Assembly (NCBI GenBank): GCA_947247005.1
Contig: OX365945.1
Coordinates: 39,176,551 to 39,240,550 of the forward strand
DNA from: Spisula solida
Lineage: Eukaryota > Mollusca > Bivalvia > Venerida > Mactridae
Length of the DNA stretch: 64,000 bases
Direction of reading: 5' to 3'
Below are positions 48,641-60,763 of this stretch, in pieces. The translations under genes were made by a program, and so were the position numbers. The notes under the pieces are model-generated. The model saw nothing but the letters and a program-made list of their open reading frames with translations. It did no database searches and was not told where the DNA came from. Position 1 is the stretch's first letter, and every line of letters begins with the position of its first letter.

Positions 48641-49565
48641 ATGGAGGAAAAATATTCCAAAATATTTTGTTTAAAATAAAGGTCAAATCATAGAAAAACC
48701 TTGTGTAGTCAGTCACCAGAGGTTACAATTTCAATTTAATCTTTATGAAACTTTGTCACAATGATCCTGTCAACAAAATCTAGGCCAAGTTCGATTTTGG
48801 GTCATCTGGCGTCAAAAACAAGGTCACAATGACAATTGACATTTTCCTGAGGGTCGTGGGTTCAAACCCCACTGGAACCATAATTATTTTTTTAAGTGTT
48901 AAGGTATTGTTCTGTCTTTATAGCATGTATTTGTACAGTTATATGGAGGAAATATTTTGTTTAAATTATAGGTCAGATCATAGAAAAACCCTGTGTAGTC
49001 ACCAGAGGTTACAATTTCGACTTAATCTTTATGAAATTTGGTCCTAATAATCATCTCAACACAATCTAGGTTAAGTTTGATATTAATTAAGTCATCTGGG
49101 GTCAAACGCTAGGTCACATGGTCAAATCATACAAAAACTTGCAATAGAGGCTGAATTTCCTTAAATTTTATTCAGAAAATGTATAGGATCACCATAGGGG
49201 TGTGCATGCACTAGTACGACAGGTGAGCGACCTAGGGCCCTTTGGGCCCTCTTGTATTTTATAAAACTTAAGCCTCCCCTAATCTTTTATATGGGACAGT
49301 TCCCTCATTAGTATTACTTATTGAACCGACATTACCTAATATGTTGTATACAAACATTGATGCTAGAAATAGAGACAGCGTGTTTTCACTGGTGGCGGGA
49401 ATCTGAAATCGTTCTACGTTAAGTAGTTCCAAAGCGTTTGTGTGTAAAAACCGATAATAACTAAAACTATCTTTGACATATACTTAGTAGATTTCTTTTT
49501 TATGAAAGTAGATTATGTTCACTAATTAAAAAGATCAATTGTTTTTATGGAATATCGTGTTGCTG

Positions 49566-49973
49566 GTGAGTGAGTGAGTGAGTGTGTGAGTGAGTGAGTG
49601 AGTGGGTGGGTGGGTGGGTGAGTGAGTGAGTGAGTGAGTGAGTGAGTGAGTGAGTGAGTGAGTGAGTGAGTGAGTGAGTGAGTGAGTGAGTGAGTGAGTG
49701 AGTGAGTGAGTGAGTGAGTGAGTGAGTGAGTGAGTGAGTGAGTGAGTGAGTGAGTGAGTGAGTGAGTGAGTGAGTGAGTGAGTGAGTGAGTGAGTGAGTG
49801 AGTGAGTGAGTGAGTGAGTGAGTGAGTGAGTGAGTGAGTGAGTGAGTGAGTGAGTGAGTGAGTGAGTGAGTGAGTGAGTGAGTGAGTGAGTGAGTGAGTG
49901 AGTGAGTGAGTGAGTGAGTGAGTGAGTGAGTGAGTGAGTGAGTGAGTGAGTGAGTGAGTGAGTGAGTGAGTGA
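49566..49973. repeat. (GTGA)n microsatellite, about 100 copies
   Basis: A tetranucleotide tract of about 408 bp, perfect after an initial stretch with GTGT and GGGT variants. Its true length in the genome is uncertain because such tracts are prone to slippage and assembly error. Confidence 0.97.
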
Positions 49974-50495
49974 GGAAGCGTACTAACTAAGTAAGTAAAG
50001 TCTTCATTTTACGAGGCTACCATTTTTACAATAATGCTATCTTCCATATGGGCCTTAAGGAGGTAATAGCTTTATGTTCAGTTCAGATAATGTATTGTTT
50101 GAAAGATAGGCCACAATGTTCAGTTAACATTATATGCGATTTGAAGCACTTGGCGTGTTATGGTGTTGAACAATTTATAATATACATGTACGTTGGGTGA
50201 GTGAGTGAGGTGAGGTGAGGTGAGGTGAGGTGAGGTGAGGTGAGGTGAGTGAGTGAGTAAGCGTACTAAGTATGTTAGTAAGTAAGTAAAGTCTTCATTT
50301 TACGAGGCTAACATTTTTACAATAATGCTATCTTCCATATGGGCCTTATTTACAATCATGTTAAGAGGTAATAGCTTTATGTTCAGTTCAGATAATGTAT
50401 TGTTTGAAAGATAGGCCACAATGTTCAGTTATCATTATATGCGATTTGAAGCACTTGCCGTGTTATGGTGTTGAACAATTTATAATATACATGTA
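49974..50495 (+). repeat. Tandem duplication with a second GTGAG tract between
   Basis: AAGCGTACTAA and the following 210-230 bp (AAAGTCTTCATTTTACGAGG ... TATACATGTACGTTGGGTGA) occur twice, from 49975 and from 50259, a period of about 284 bp. Between them lies a (GGTGA)n pentamer tract at about 50205-50245. The second copy carries an extra TTTACAATCATGTTA. Confidence 0.9.
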
Positions 50496-51159
50496 CGTTG
50501 GGTGATCAAAAAGAAATGAGACAAACGTTGTAAAATGACAAAGAATGCTGATATAAAAAAGAAATGTTTTATGCATATTACGAAATACATCCCCTCTCCG
50601 TCTGCTGAATTTCATAAATATTCATTATTTGTAGAGATATCAGCAGTTTCGCAACCATGGGAACAGCGACTCTCCGCCCACAATTGGCGTCAATGACGTC
50701 GTAAACGTAAACGGTAACCTATTCGAACGTCATATTGCTCAAATATATCGCCCATGTTTCTACTCATATTGAATAAATTAACCACTTATTCAGTATTAAG
50801 CAAGAAAGGGTGTTCGTTTGTATAAAAGCATTTCAGTTGTAATAAAATATCAAGAATATGTAATATAATTATTCGATCATTCTCAATCGAAAGACGGCTT
50901 GCGTGCTTGACGTCCGAATGTATTGCGGGCCTCTGCTTGGTTATAAAAGTTTATTTTCTGTTACAAAACATTTCGTACTAACGATTTAAAAGTATACTTC
51001 TGTCAGACTTCTCTCCGATATCCGTTTCATCATTTGGAATGAGTGTTTGGACGTTTTTGTAGTTTATGATAAAACTGTATATTTTAAAGCTGTACTTTTT
51101 ATCGAAATATGACGTAGTTTTCAAATCGGTACTGTTAGTTTTCACGTCATATATAAATC

Positions 51160-51865
51160 AAAGTACTGAGAGTACTGGTGGGAGGCGATCTGGTTGCTGC
51201 TACTAAAGCTTTAACCGAGTTTAATGTTTGTTTTCTTACTGCCGATCTTGTCTTGAATGTCAAAATAGGCATATGTGACTATATAGGCATGTTGGGTATC
51301 TAAAAAATTGTTAAAAGGTGCATATTCATTTATATGTAATACGTGTATTGAATGCGTATATCAAAAGTGGCTTTAAAATAATACTACGCGCCTATTAATC
51401 AGCTTCTACAGTACCGTCTTGTAGTCACTTCCCTCACAGCGGGAGACGGTCTATAGAAAGCGGCTAGCTAGTACAGCGACCCTATATGATTGCATAACAG
51501 TACTTTGCAGACCGTATACGATTCATTGATAAAACCATCAATTGACAGTAGACTGAAGTTTCTAAAAATAGCTTTATAGCCGGGACATGTGATGAACACG
51601 TCATTTTCGTACTATGAAACAAGTTCGGTATCAGCCGGTGTAGTGATTTTTTTGGCCAAAATATCGATTTAACGAACAGTTTCACAATAATTTTTGATCT
51701 TAAAATAAACAAATGTTGCTGATTGGCTAAAATCAGTTAAAAATTTTGGAGAAACATATGTAGCAGTATTGGGAATGTTGACAGTTTCTGGAACTACTTG
51801 AATGCGGATTCACATAGCAGCCTAAAGGCGGTTAATTTTGTATTTAGAATAATCGCCTCCCAAAA
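51160..51865. mobile_element. GGGAGGCG element, copy 2
   Basis: From ATCAAAGTACTGAGAGTACT through GGGAGGCGATCTGGTTGC to AATCGCCTCCCAA. It matches copy 1 in reverse complement and copy 3 directly. It lacks the GGGCAATGGTAGTAATGAGA end segment that the other two have. The minus-strand frame 51482-51712 (MFILRSKIIVKLFVKSIFWP...) is closely matched at 56939-57187 in copy 3, but carries no recognisable domain. Confidence 0.85.
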
Positions 51866-52252
51866 ACGGACACACTTACATTAAAACCGTTTTAATCCAC
51901 GGTTATTCAGTGTTTTGAAATCCTGTCCAGTAAATTTGACAAATGTTATAGGAACATTTAATAAAATATTAGTCATATGCCTGTCAATATTATACGGCGA
52001 AATATGCGACGTTTTGATGTGCGGCGACATAGCGCTACACCTTGTATTTAACGATCTGTTAATAAATCACTACTTATACATGTAGTATGCAATTATATTC
52101 GGCATTACATGCACCAAACGAATATGATATTTTTATGGTTAAAAAACTTAAACTTACAAATGATAGCATGTGTCTCATTAACCTGAGCCGCAGGTTATAT
52201 TGTTAACCTGCGGCAGGTTATATTGGATTGCCAAAAGTAAAATGACCATGGA

Positions 52253-52345
52253 GGGGCACGTGACATGTTCTCGATGGTTTACGATTTCAAAAAAAATATC
52301 CAAAAAAAGAAGCATTTTGTAAGAATGTCGTGAACCTGACTAATT
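52253..52345 (+). repeat. Dispersed fragment shared with 61968-62060
   Basis: GGCACGTGACATGTTCTCGA, TGGTTTACGATTTCAAA, AGAAGCATTTTGTAAGAATG and TCGTGAACC match 61968-62060 in reverse complement. Element type unknown. Confidence 0.7.
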
Positions 52346-53564
52346 CCATTATTCCATGCGGATAACATCGGTCTTTATCGCATTACAATAGTTTATTTAC
52401 CAAAGAAAGCAGAACTATTCCGAAATTTCACTTTGAACGCGAGACCACGAATCTAAACAGCAAGTGTCTGCAGCTGCATAAGATTCCATGTCAGTAATAA
52501 ATATAGTGGGCAATGCACTACATCCCGTAGAGAACACATCGCTAGATTAACAGAAGCATGGTATTGATACATGATAATTTTTTTTAATTCTTTTGAATTT
52601 GTTCATTCGTTCGACACATACATTTAACACAACCAAATAATTGGAAGATTATCGGTATTGTCCGATTTTACATGTATTGGAATTATTTTGACAGAAACAT
52701 TAATTTAAACTTACACCGGAATAAATTCGAATTGCATCCAAACTGCAAAAACCACATCCTAAACAATACAACTAAATTACAAGGCCGCAGGTAATCACCC
52801 GCAGGAAACTATTTGACTTGTTTCTTTTTGATCAGCCCACGTATTTATATAATAAAGTTGTAGTTAGGACTTAATAGAACAACTGTTACATTTAATCAGG
52901 CATATCAGTCATTATAAACATAAGGCAGTCTAGGCGTTTCATAAAATTTTACTATGTTTTAGGCAAGTCTGTATATACTCTGTGTACCTGGAAGCCATGT
53001 CTTGTTTGAAATGTTTCACTTTTCTGGTCACGTGCAATTTGGTATGTCTATGAGTATTCGTTTCTCATTAGACATGTTATCAGTTTTATCGTATCACCAT
53101 ATATTAGTTTGTATAGTACTGTGTTGTTCGTGGACCTATACTGACGTTTATTAGTAATTAACGTCCTAGATGGCACTTGCTACTGTGTCCACGTAATAAC
53201 TGTCTGTATTACATTCATATTTTGGATGTTATTTGAAAGTTTAAAGGCAAAACTTACGTGTTGAAAATGGATGAAATTAAATCAATGTAAGTTATTTAAA
53301 TTTATTTCGGTTAGACTAAATTATTGCATGTGTGACCCTCGTGTACTCAATACCAAAATGTTTCATGCGAATTCGTTCTAATTCCTTCAATATTACACCA
53401 AGCAATGGATCGTATCTCAAAGTGTACGTCTATTTAGGAGCACGTTAAAATGTCCATTCGGAATCGGATGGTCAATGTGTATGGTTAACAACATCGTCGC
53501 TTTACGAGAATTAGTTGCGTTTACTTAGATGTTAATACACGACACAGCCGGGCATGGAGGCGAT

Positions 53565-53994
53565 TGTTACGTAGTCCTTATGAGTTGGTAAAGAACGTAA
53601 CTCTAGTGTTCGTATAGTGGCTTTATTAGTTTGTTACACAGTTCATAACATAGTATAGTACTTCTCAGGTTCAATAGCATAAGTCAACTTTTCATACTCA
53701 TAAACATAATGTCCAGGCTTATGGCCCAAGCTACTCGCTTGTTGACGGCCCACACCATCTGGTCTCTAACGACTCTACTTCTCAACCGTCTCTCTCAAAC
53801 TCTAAAACCTAACTGACCTCTAAGTCACATCGTCTATGATATATTTGACCCACCTATAGACACACTTCCTCAATACATTGACAAGTGTATATGCCACAGG
53901 CTGTCTGGACTTTAGTGCATGGACATACGGTCGACGGTAAGGAACACCGCAATTAATATTATATAACTAGCTATCCCGTGATCATTACATTACA
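53565..53994 (-). mobile_element. Probable solo LTR, 430 bp
   Basis: On the plus strand the unit begins TGTTACGTAG and ends CATTACATTACA, the TG...CA termini of an LTR, and is flanked by CGAT on both sides (53561-53564 and 53995-53998), a 4-bp target duplication. On the minus strand it has TATATAATATTAAT near its start and AATAAAG (plus-strand 53622-53628) near its end, which suggests minus orientation. No primer-binding site, gag or pol lies next to it, so it is solo. The retroelement clade cannot be told. Confidence 0.65.
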
Positions 53995-53995
53995 C

Positions 53996-54072
53996 GATAA
54001 TCCGCCCGGAAAATGAATAATCACCTCGAGGGCTTCAGCCCGAGAGTGATTATTCAATCCGGGCGGATTATC
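53996..54072. repeat. 77-nt perfect-ended hairpin
   Basis: GATAATCCGCCCGG (53996-54009) pairs with CCGGGCGGATTATC (54059-54072); TGAATAATCAC (54014-54024) pairs with GTGATTATTCA (54046-54056); the inner CTCGAGGGC/GCCCGAG also pairs with a small bulge. It overlaps the right target duplication of the LTR. Confidence 0.9.
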
Positions 54073-55851
54073 AACTTCCGGCCAGGCTATGAAGTGTATT
54101 AAAGTCTTTAATACAATTGTTCGATTTCAAAATATCTATGGAGAACAAATAACGTATATATTACTGATGTAGATAATATACACTAAGGTTGTAACCAATA
54201 AAATGCATTCGTAGTAAATAAAATAGGCTAAGAAATCTTGCATAGGAGCAACGTAACGTCATTTTTGCTCCAACGTGACGTCATGCTTACATGGATAACG
54301 TAACGTGCGCCCTTTCAACCGGTCTGATTATGATTATGAGAGTGCGGACCGGGCGGATAGACGATTATCAATCACGTGATGGCCATAATCAGCCGTAAAT
54401 AGGCTCATTTTTGTTACTATATATAGTAACAAGTGTAGTAATGTTTAGTTCATAATTCAAACGTTTAAGAATTCGGTGATGCTTCTGTTTCTAGTTCGAT
54501 ACCACATTATGTATTTTCTTGTAAGGAAAGTTTGTGTTTGATATCTGTTAATTTTCCAACCACGGTATTTGGATCAAATCAACACTTTCATACTGGATAA
54601 TTTTAAACAAGACATTTAGCAAGACGGTGTATTTGTGTGTCTATTGCCAATTGTCATGAAAAAGACCTTACAGATACATTTAAAATTGGCAACGTATCAA
54701 CACACTTATGTCAAACGAACTTTGAACCTAAACGTGCGTGTGTTGAAATATCGCTATATGTTATTCTTGGTTCATTAATTGTAATGTTCTATTGACAACC
54801 ACATCGCTAATTCACATTGACTGATATTGGTGTGTATTTGTTTACACCATTCCCAAACTCATCTATAGTACAGTCAGGGTAGGAATAGAGTGACACAGCG
54901 GTCCTCTATTACGGTGTAAAACCAATTATAAAGGGTTATACAGACAGCTATATAATATCAAATCTCTACATGTTCAGACAATGGTTGTAATATTTTGCGT
55001 ACACATGAACAGCAACGTCAGTCTCACATATCCTAACTGGACTGTAAATAATGCAGTAAGGCTGTCATTGGTCATAAAATTGGGTTTTAGCAGTACTGCA
55101 ATGTCTTTGATCTACAATTAGACATTTCCCATCTATCACGAATACGATACCGACTTCGGATTACGACAGATTTTGTTGGGGGAATAGAGGGGTGGTCTCA
55201 ACGTGAATAAAGACATAAAGACAGATCAATAAATAAATAGATAAAAAAGAAGTGAACATTTGCCCGATGTTCAACTTTTATTATTTTGACAGGCAAAAAT
55301 CTAACTAAACTTAAATATCGAATTGAACATTCGACATTCATTTCGACATTAAAAATTGCTAAGTAATTAAAAAGCTTTTCTTTGGAATATCAAAACAAAC
55401 GTAAAATATTATAACAACATGCAATACAAACCTTTGCAGCAACAACATGCACATGGTGACTAGGATAAACAACAACGAGGTAACAGTAGTGCAAAGTAGT
55501 TTATAGTAGTATGTATTTTTGAGTAAAATAATTACATGTACATGCATTTGGTATAAATCAAATATTGGACGGGACAGCGATATTCACTGACATAGTTATA
55601 TTATTGGTATTCTGCTGTTGAGCAAGTGTGACATGCCATTAGGCCTTTTCGACTGGGCTGTTTCGTGGAGCAGGTTACAGTCTGGTTCTATATATGAGTT
55701 CCATAGTTCAAAACAATTTAAACATACTTGGTCAAGCGTAATAGAACTTTTTAATATATATTTTTCTCAGATCATCAAAACACAGGAAATTATAATTAAA
55801 TGATATTCGTCTTCAATATCTCCTAGAAAACAAACATTATATATTGTTAGC
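54073..55851. other. No gene recognised
   Basis: AT-rich sequence. A CCGGGCGGAT word near 54346 echoes the hairpin at 53996-54072. The 61- and 62-codon frames at 55618-55803 and 55359-55547 have no motif. Confidence 0.5.
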
Positions 55852-55855
55852 TTAA

Positions 55856-56191
55856 AGGGGCATGGCCAGAAACTGGAGTGTCTTGGTTTGCATACAACAA
55901 AATTGCGTTTATCACTTGTAAAACCAACTTTTACCGAAAAGTCAAAGAAGAATTTGACTTAAAAATTTACTCTATAACGCGCGCTTCGATATTTTGTCTA
56001 TCAATTTGAATAAAAGGCTGTCAGCCTTTTATTGACGTCAACGATATTTAGTTATTCTTGAAATATTTTTTTTATAAAACTAGCGGGATATTTTGTAACA
56101 TTTTTACAGGATTTTCATTATTTGACTTAGGTATTAAAATGATACCAATTTGATTACTATTCGAGTCACTTCAGTTCCAGGGCATGCCCCT
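55856..56191. mobile_element. 336-bp TTAA-flanked MITE
   Basis: Ends AGGGGCATGGCC and GGGCATGCCCCT, with inverted similarity continuing about 30 bp (GAAACTGGAGTG against GGAACTGAAGTG). TTAA is present immediately outside both ends (55852-55855, 56192-56195), pointing to piggyBac- or Kolobok-type mobilisation. No coding capacity. Confidence 0.85.
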
Positions 56192-56619
56192 TTAATTGGT
56201 GCTAATTATTAAATCATTATTAATCGTGTGTATTGATTTTCAATGATACTAGTATATTCTTTAGTTTTGGTATTCACAATGCATCTTTGTAGACATTTTA
56301 ACATGTCATTAAGGTGGTACGCGCGCCTTTTATCTAACTATCGAATTTTCTCCAAAACACCTTTAAATAACAAAATAATCATCTGTAACGACATTAAAAA
56401 TATAAGAATGTTACGTCACCAGGCTCGTTTGCGAGATACAAGGTTTTCAAATGACCCACCATTATAGTATTTTGTTAATTTTATCTTTTTCTTGCATATA
56501 TGACACATACATATTGATTTTAAAATTATTATTATATTAAACCACTTTTAAACAATCCATTATGTGTATGTGTTCAATGGTCTTTCCTATTGACTTTAGC
56601 AACAATTCCGGCTGCCTAG

Positions 56620-57362
56620 TGAAATCAAAGCACTGAGAGTACTAGTGGGAGGCGATCTGGTTGCTGCTACTTAAACTTAAACCGACTTTACACGTTTAAT
56701 GTTCGTTTTCTTATTGCCGATCTTGTCTTGAATGTCAAAATAGGCATATGTGACTATATAGGCATGTTGGGTATCTAAATAATTGTTAAAAGGTGCATAT
56801 TCATTTATATGTAATACGTGTATTGAATGCGTATATCAAAAGTGGCTTTAAAATAATACTACGCGCCTATTTATCAGATTCTACAGTACCATCTTGTAAT
56901 CACTTCCCTCACAGCGTGAGACAGTCTATAGAACGCGGCTAGCTAGTACAGCGACACCATATAATTGCGTAACAGTACTTTGCAGACCGTATACGATTCA
57001 TTGATAAAACCATTACTTGACCGTAGTCTGAAGTTTCTAAAAATAGCGTTACAGCCGGGACATTTGATGAACACGTCATTTTCGTATTATTAAACAAGTT
57101 CGGTATCGGCCGGTGTAGTGATTTTTTTGGCAAAAATATCGATTTAACGAACAGTTTCACAATAATTTTTGATCTTAGAATAAACAAATGTTGCTGATTG
57201 GCTTAAATCAGTTAAAACATTTGGAGAAACATATGTAGCAGTATTGGGAATGTTGACAGTTTCTGGAACTACTTGAATGCGGATTCACATAGCAGCCTAA
57301 AGACGGTTAATTTCGTATTAAGAAATGGGCAATGGTAGTAATGAGAGGCTTAAACGCCTCCC
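56620..57362. mobile_element. GGGAGGCG element, copy 3
   Basis: Same orientation as copy 2, from ATCAAAGCACTGAGAGTACT to GGCTTAAACGCCTCCCAA. It is the most complete copy, uninterrupted and with both termini. It retains TTACACGTTTAATGTTCG, as in copy 1, where copy 2 has a small deletion. Confidence 0.85.
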
Positions 57363-58265
57363 AACAATTCTGTATTTGTACATGATAAATAGTTTTATCC
57401 AGTCACTTCCGGCAAAATCTGCCTGTTAACGGGGTGCCCGATAAACTAAGCGATAATCGGTCACCTGGTCATGTGACTAGTGATAATCCGTCACCTTACA
57501 ACGTGATCTGACGGACTTCTTCTTATATGAGAGTCACCGGTTGCAATTCCGTGCCTGAGGGTGAGGTTTTCCTACTAACCTATTATTCTCTATATCCCAC
57601 CCACTAGCAAAAAGTGTGATTATCAAATGAACGTCAAAAAATATCTAACGATCGAAAAGTATCGCAAATTGCAAATAAGTTGAGAATCATATAGAACACC
57701 AGTTCAGTAAAATAAAAATTAGTGGGTCACCAGCCTTTTGTTGGAGCTATTCACCAGAAAGTACTACATTTGGAATCATCTTGCATAAATTAACCTAATT
57801 TGCATATTAAAATGAAATACATTTTATCAAAATATTTACAGTGTAGCTACTTAATACAACTAAACCAAGCACTACGAGTTTTATATAGGCAAATGCATTT
57901 GAACAGTTGTAGTGACTCATTGTAAACCAATTACAGTGTGTGTACTTTATAACATGCAAAAAATAAAAAAAGTTTAAAAGTATCAATTGTATGCACTATT
58001 ATTATGTTTATTGTCATTGATTAACATTTATATGCGATAATTGAAAGTTAATTTATGTTTGTTCTTATTTAATAAAATATTGAATTTTCGCGCATGCGCA
58101 CAAGGTAGCTAGGTCCTATCCGCTAGTCAATTTGTTACTGTTTCAAGCAATATGTGAATAGCTGGAATAACCATTGGGAAAACATGGGTTATGTACAGCA
58201 CAAATTTAAACTTACTAAATGTTTTGACTTAAATTAAAAAGTTTGTCTGCACGCAAGTTAAACGA
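57363..58265. other. No feature recognised
   Basis: AT-rich. GATAATCGGTCACCTGGTCA and GATAATCCGTCACC near 57455-57500 are a short imperfect doubling. Confidence 0.5.
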
Positions 58266-58760
58266 TGACCAATGTTTTCTTAGTGAGCATAACTTTGTCA
58301 CCTAGAGTTCAAATGACTCAAGATTTGGTATGCATGTTTCTTGCAATAAGCCGAAGTGCAGCGCACAAGAACCATAACTCTACCTTGCACCGTTTTTGAA
58401 TTATTTCCCTTTGATTGGTTTAATTAGAGCATTTCTTGTCCGGAGCATAACTTTGTCACTATTAGGTTGAATGTCTTGAAACTTGGTATGCATGTTTCTT
58501 ACAAACAGACCAAGTGCAGTACACAAGAACCATAACTCTACATTGTGCCATTTTTGAATTATTTCCCTTTAATTAATTTTATAAGCATTTCTTGTCCGGG
58601 GCATAACTTTGTCACCATAAGTATGAATGACTCTCAAATTGATATGCATGTTTCTTGCTGTAACATGAAGAACAGTACGCATGAATACCTTTTGATTGAT
58701 TTTATCAGGACATTCTCTTGTCCAGAGAATTACTTTGTCGTTTTTAGTTCAGATGCCTAG
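58266..58760. repeat. Tandem repeat of about 156 bp, three copies
   Basis: AGCATAACTTTGTCAC, TGGTATGCATGTTTCTT, CAAGAACCATAACTCTAC and GAATTATTTCCCTTT recur in order; TTTCTTGTCC starts are 156 bp apart (58432, 58588) and the third unit is shorter. The frame 58545-58760 lies in the repeat. Confidence 0.8.
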
Positions 58761-59375
58761 AGAACTCTAGTGAGTCGGATATCTAGCCCAATACTGGATA
58801 GTTTTCCATGACAAATGTGCATGTCGTCAGGCGACACATGCGACTCGCGGAGCTTTTATTTTAACGGTAGACTAAAGGTATATTTTTAACTTAGGTAATC
58901 CAAACACGGACTAGTCTTCTGAAAAGCGGAGGCATGCTTTCGTGCTGGGTATCTATCACAACTGTAAAAATCAACGTGCTTATTTAGTCTACCTCTCATC
59001 GGATTAGTCCACAGTTTAAAGTACAACAATATGCATAACCTAGAAATTTACTTATAGATCAAACCCCTATTAACCCACATGCCAAACATCTAATAAACAG
59101 GTAAGACCTAGGATGGAGGCATCAGCATGAGCATTGTGGTGACTTAAAATATGATCGAAGATGTTTTAGGCACACACGAAACAGCTAGACTAATGCATTA
59201 GACATGCAGCCTGTATTATTGTTGTAGTAGTTTTTGTTCCGTGTTATGTTGGAATGCAATCAAAAACAGTCCTCCCTAAAGTCTATATTAATACCATATT
59301 ATTTGTTGAAGCCTTACGTTTCAAATAGCATACGCGTATATCATACTTAAATGCAAAAGAAACGCAACGTTTTTA
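58761..59375. other. No feature recognised
   Basis: AT-rich sequence with no repeat, RNA-like element or coding frame that I can support. Confidence 0.5.
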
Positions 59376-60144
59376 CTTGGGGGATTTCCCCCACCGTATT
59401 GTTACATACCAATTTAGAAATCACAACGATTTTACCCATATAATTTCTCCACAACCAGTTCATCCGAGTAAAAAACGAGTTCCAGCCAATTTAAGCCAAA
59501 ATCATAATTTTCAATCATTTTTAAGAACATTTGTCCCTAGCAATTGAATTATTTTTTATTTCTTTGTATTGCGAGAAATTTTGGAATGTTTCTTCTGTGA
59601 GTTAATGTTTTTGAGCGAATTAATTCCTATGCGCTGTAAAATGACTAATGGTTTTTGAGGGTTGATAAAAATGTCACTGTTACCGTACCCGGTTAAGCAG
59701 ACGAAATTTACCCTGTTTGTTTCATAACGTTCATATAACAGTTAAGCAACAAATTCCCGTTATAATGTATTTTGTTTACTATTTACAATATTTTGCGTTG
59801 ATAAATAGTATTAATCGACGTTTCATCCATTAAATTTACCTCAGATCTTTGGCTAAATATTTTGCGTCTATCGTTAGAACAGCTCTTTTCCAAGCGCTGT
59901 TGTTTACACATTTCGCGCCGAGATTCGAGACCATAGTGTCCCCTTTATGAACCGTTCGCGCTATTCATACTCTATCCGGTTTGTTTGTAGCTAGAGTTAA
60001 GGAATTTTGACTTAGTGTAGGTTTAGTTGTTTTTTTTCTTTTTTTTTGCGCCAATTCATCCCCTATCCAATTACTTATATCCTTTTTGTGTACTACCGTC
60101 GAACATTATTTACGCAGATGCATGGTATTACCATTTACTGTTAC
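59376..60144 (+). repeat. Duplicated segment B, left part
   Basis: Direct-orientation homologue of 19955-20641 plus 22070-22188, about 39 kb away. It lacks both the GGGAGGCG element and its nested SINE, so it approximates the ancestral arrangement at that point. Confidence 0.85.
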
Positions 60145-60763
60145 ACATAGTGACAAGGTGAGCTATTGTGATAGTCACTCTTCGTCCGTCGCCCGTGAGT
60201 GCGTCCGTGCGTCAAAAAAAATTCTTTCAAACGACTTCTCATCCTAAACCACTTGACAAATTTCAACCAAATTTCACAGGAATGTTACGTGGGTGGTCCT
60301 TTCTAAAAATAGCTAAATGTAATCTATAAATGACTCTGGTTGCCATGGAAACTTTATAGGAAAATCTTTTAAAAAATATTTAAAAATCAACCCCTGGCCA
60401 GATTTCAACTAATTTTTACAGAAATAGTTGTTGGGTGGCCCGCTTACAAAATTGACATTTTTGTGATGATTCTTCAAAAAATGGCCGCAAGTTGGTGGGA
60501 CGATGTTTTTCCCTATATTAGATCTATAGTACAGTTTTTTAAATCTTCTTCTCTAAAAGTACTAGTTTGATTTCATGTTAAATTGGTAACAGTGTTCCTT
60601 GTGTTATCCTTTCTAAAATTAGCTAAAAGAGTTATAATCCATGCAGAACTCTGGTTGCCTTGACAACTGATTGGAAAAACATTTTTTTTAAACCCACCAA
60701 CATATGGTTCTACTTGATCAATGTGCACAGGTCAGCGACCTAGGGTCCTGTGGGCCCTCTTGT
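60145..60763. mobile_element. GCTCACCTG element, copy 3, 5'-truncated
   Basis: Starts at ACATAGTGACAAGGTGAGCT, so the first half of the terminal hairpin is missing, and ends CAGGTCAGCGACCTAGGGTC...CCTCTTGT. Segment A has no such sequence between TTTACTGTTA and TTAATAC, confirming insertion. Confidence 0.75.

Larger units (their letters stand above)
47531..49255. mobile_element. GCTCACCTG element, copy 2, enlarged
   Basis: Starts with the hairpin AGCTCACCTGTCAC-AAA-GTGACAGAGTGAGCT, followed by a GTCC microsatellite (47578-47622), and ends CAGGTGAGCGACCTAGGGCC...CCTCTTGT. GAGGTCACAATTT-type units remain at both sides. The middle (about 47890-48960) is foreign: a tRNA-like sequence and a T-arm array, so this copy is about twice the length of copy 1. 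Confidence 0.8.
50496..52841. mobile_element. TA-flanked mariner-type element
   Basis: Termini CGTTGGGTGATCAAAAAGAA (50496) and CGTGGGCTGATCAAAAAGAA (complement, ending 52841) are matched except for two bases, and TA flanks both (50494-50495, 52842-52843). About 700 bp of the 2346 bp is a nested GGGAGGCG element, leaving about 1.6 kb without a transposase frame. Near 52175-52225 a doubled AACCTG-CCGCAGGTTA inverted motif is present. Confidence 0.8.
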
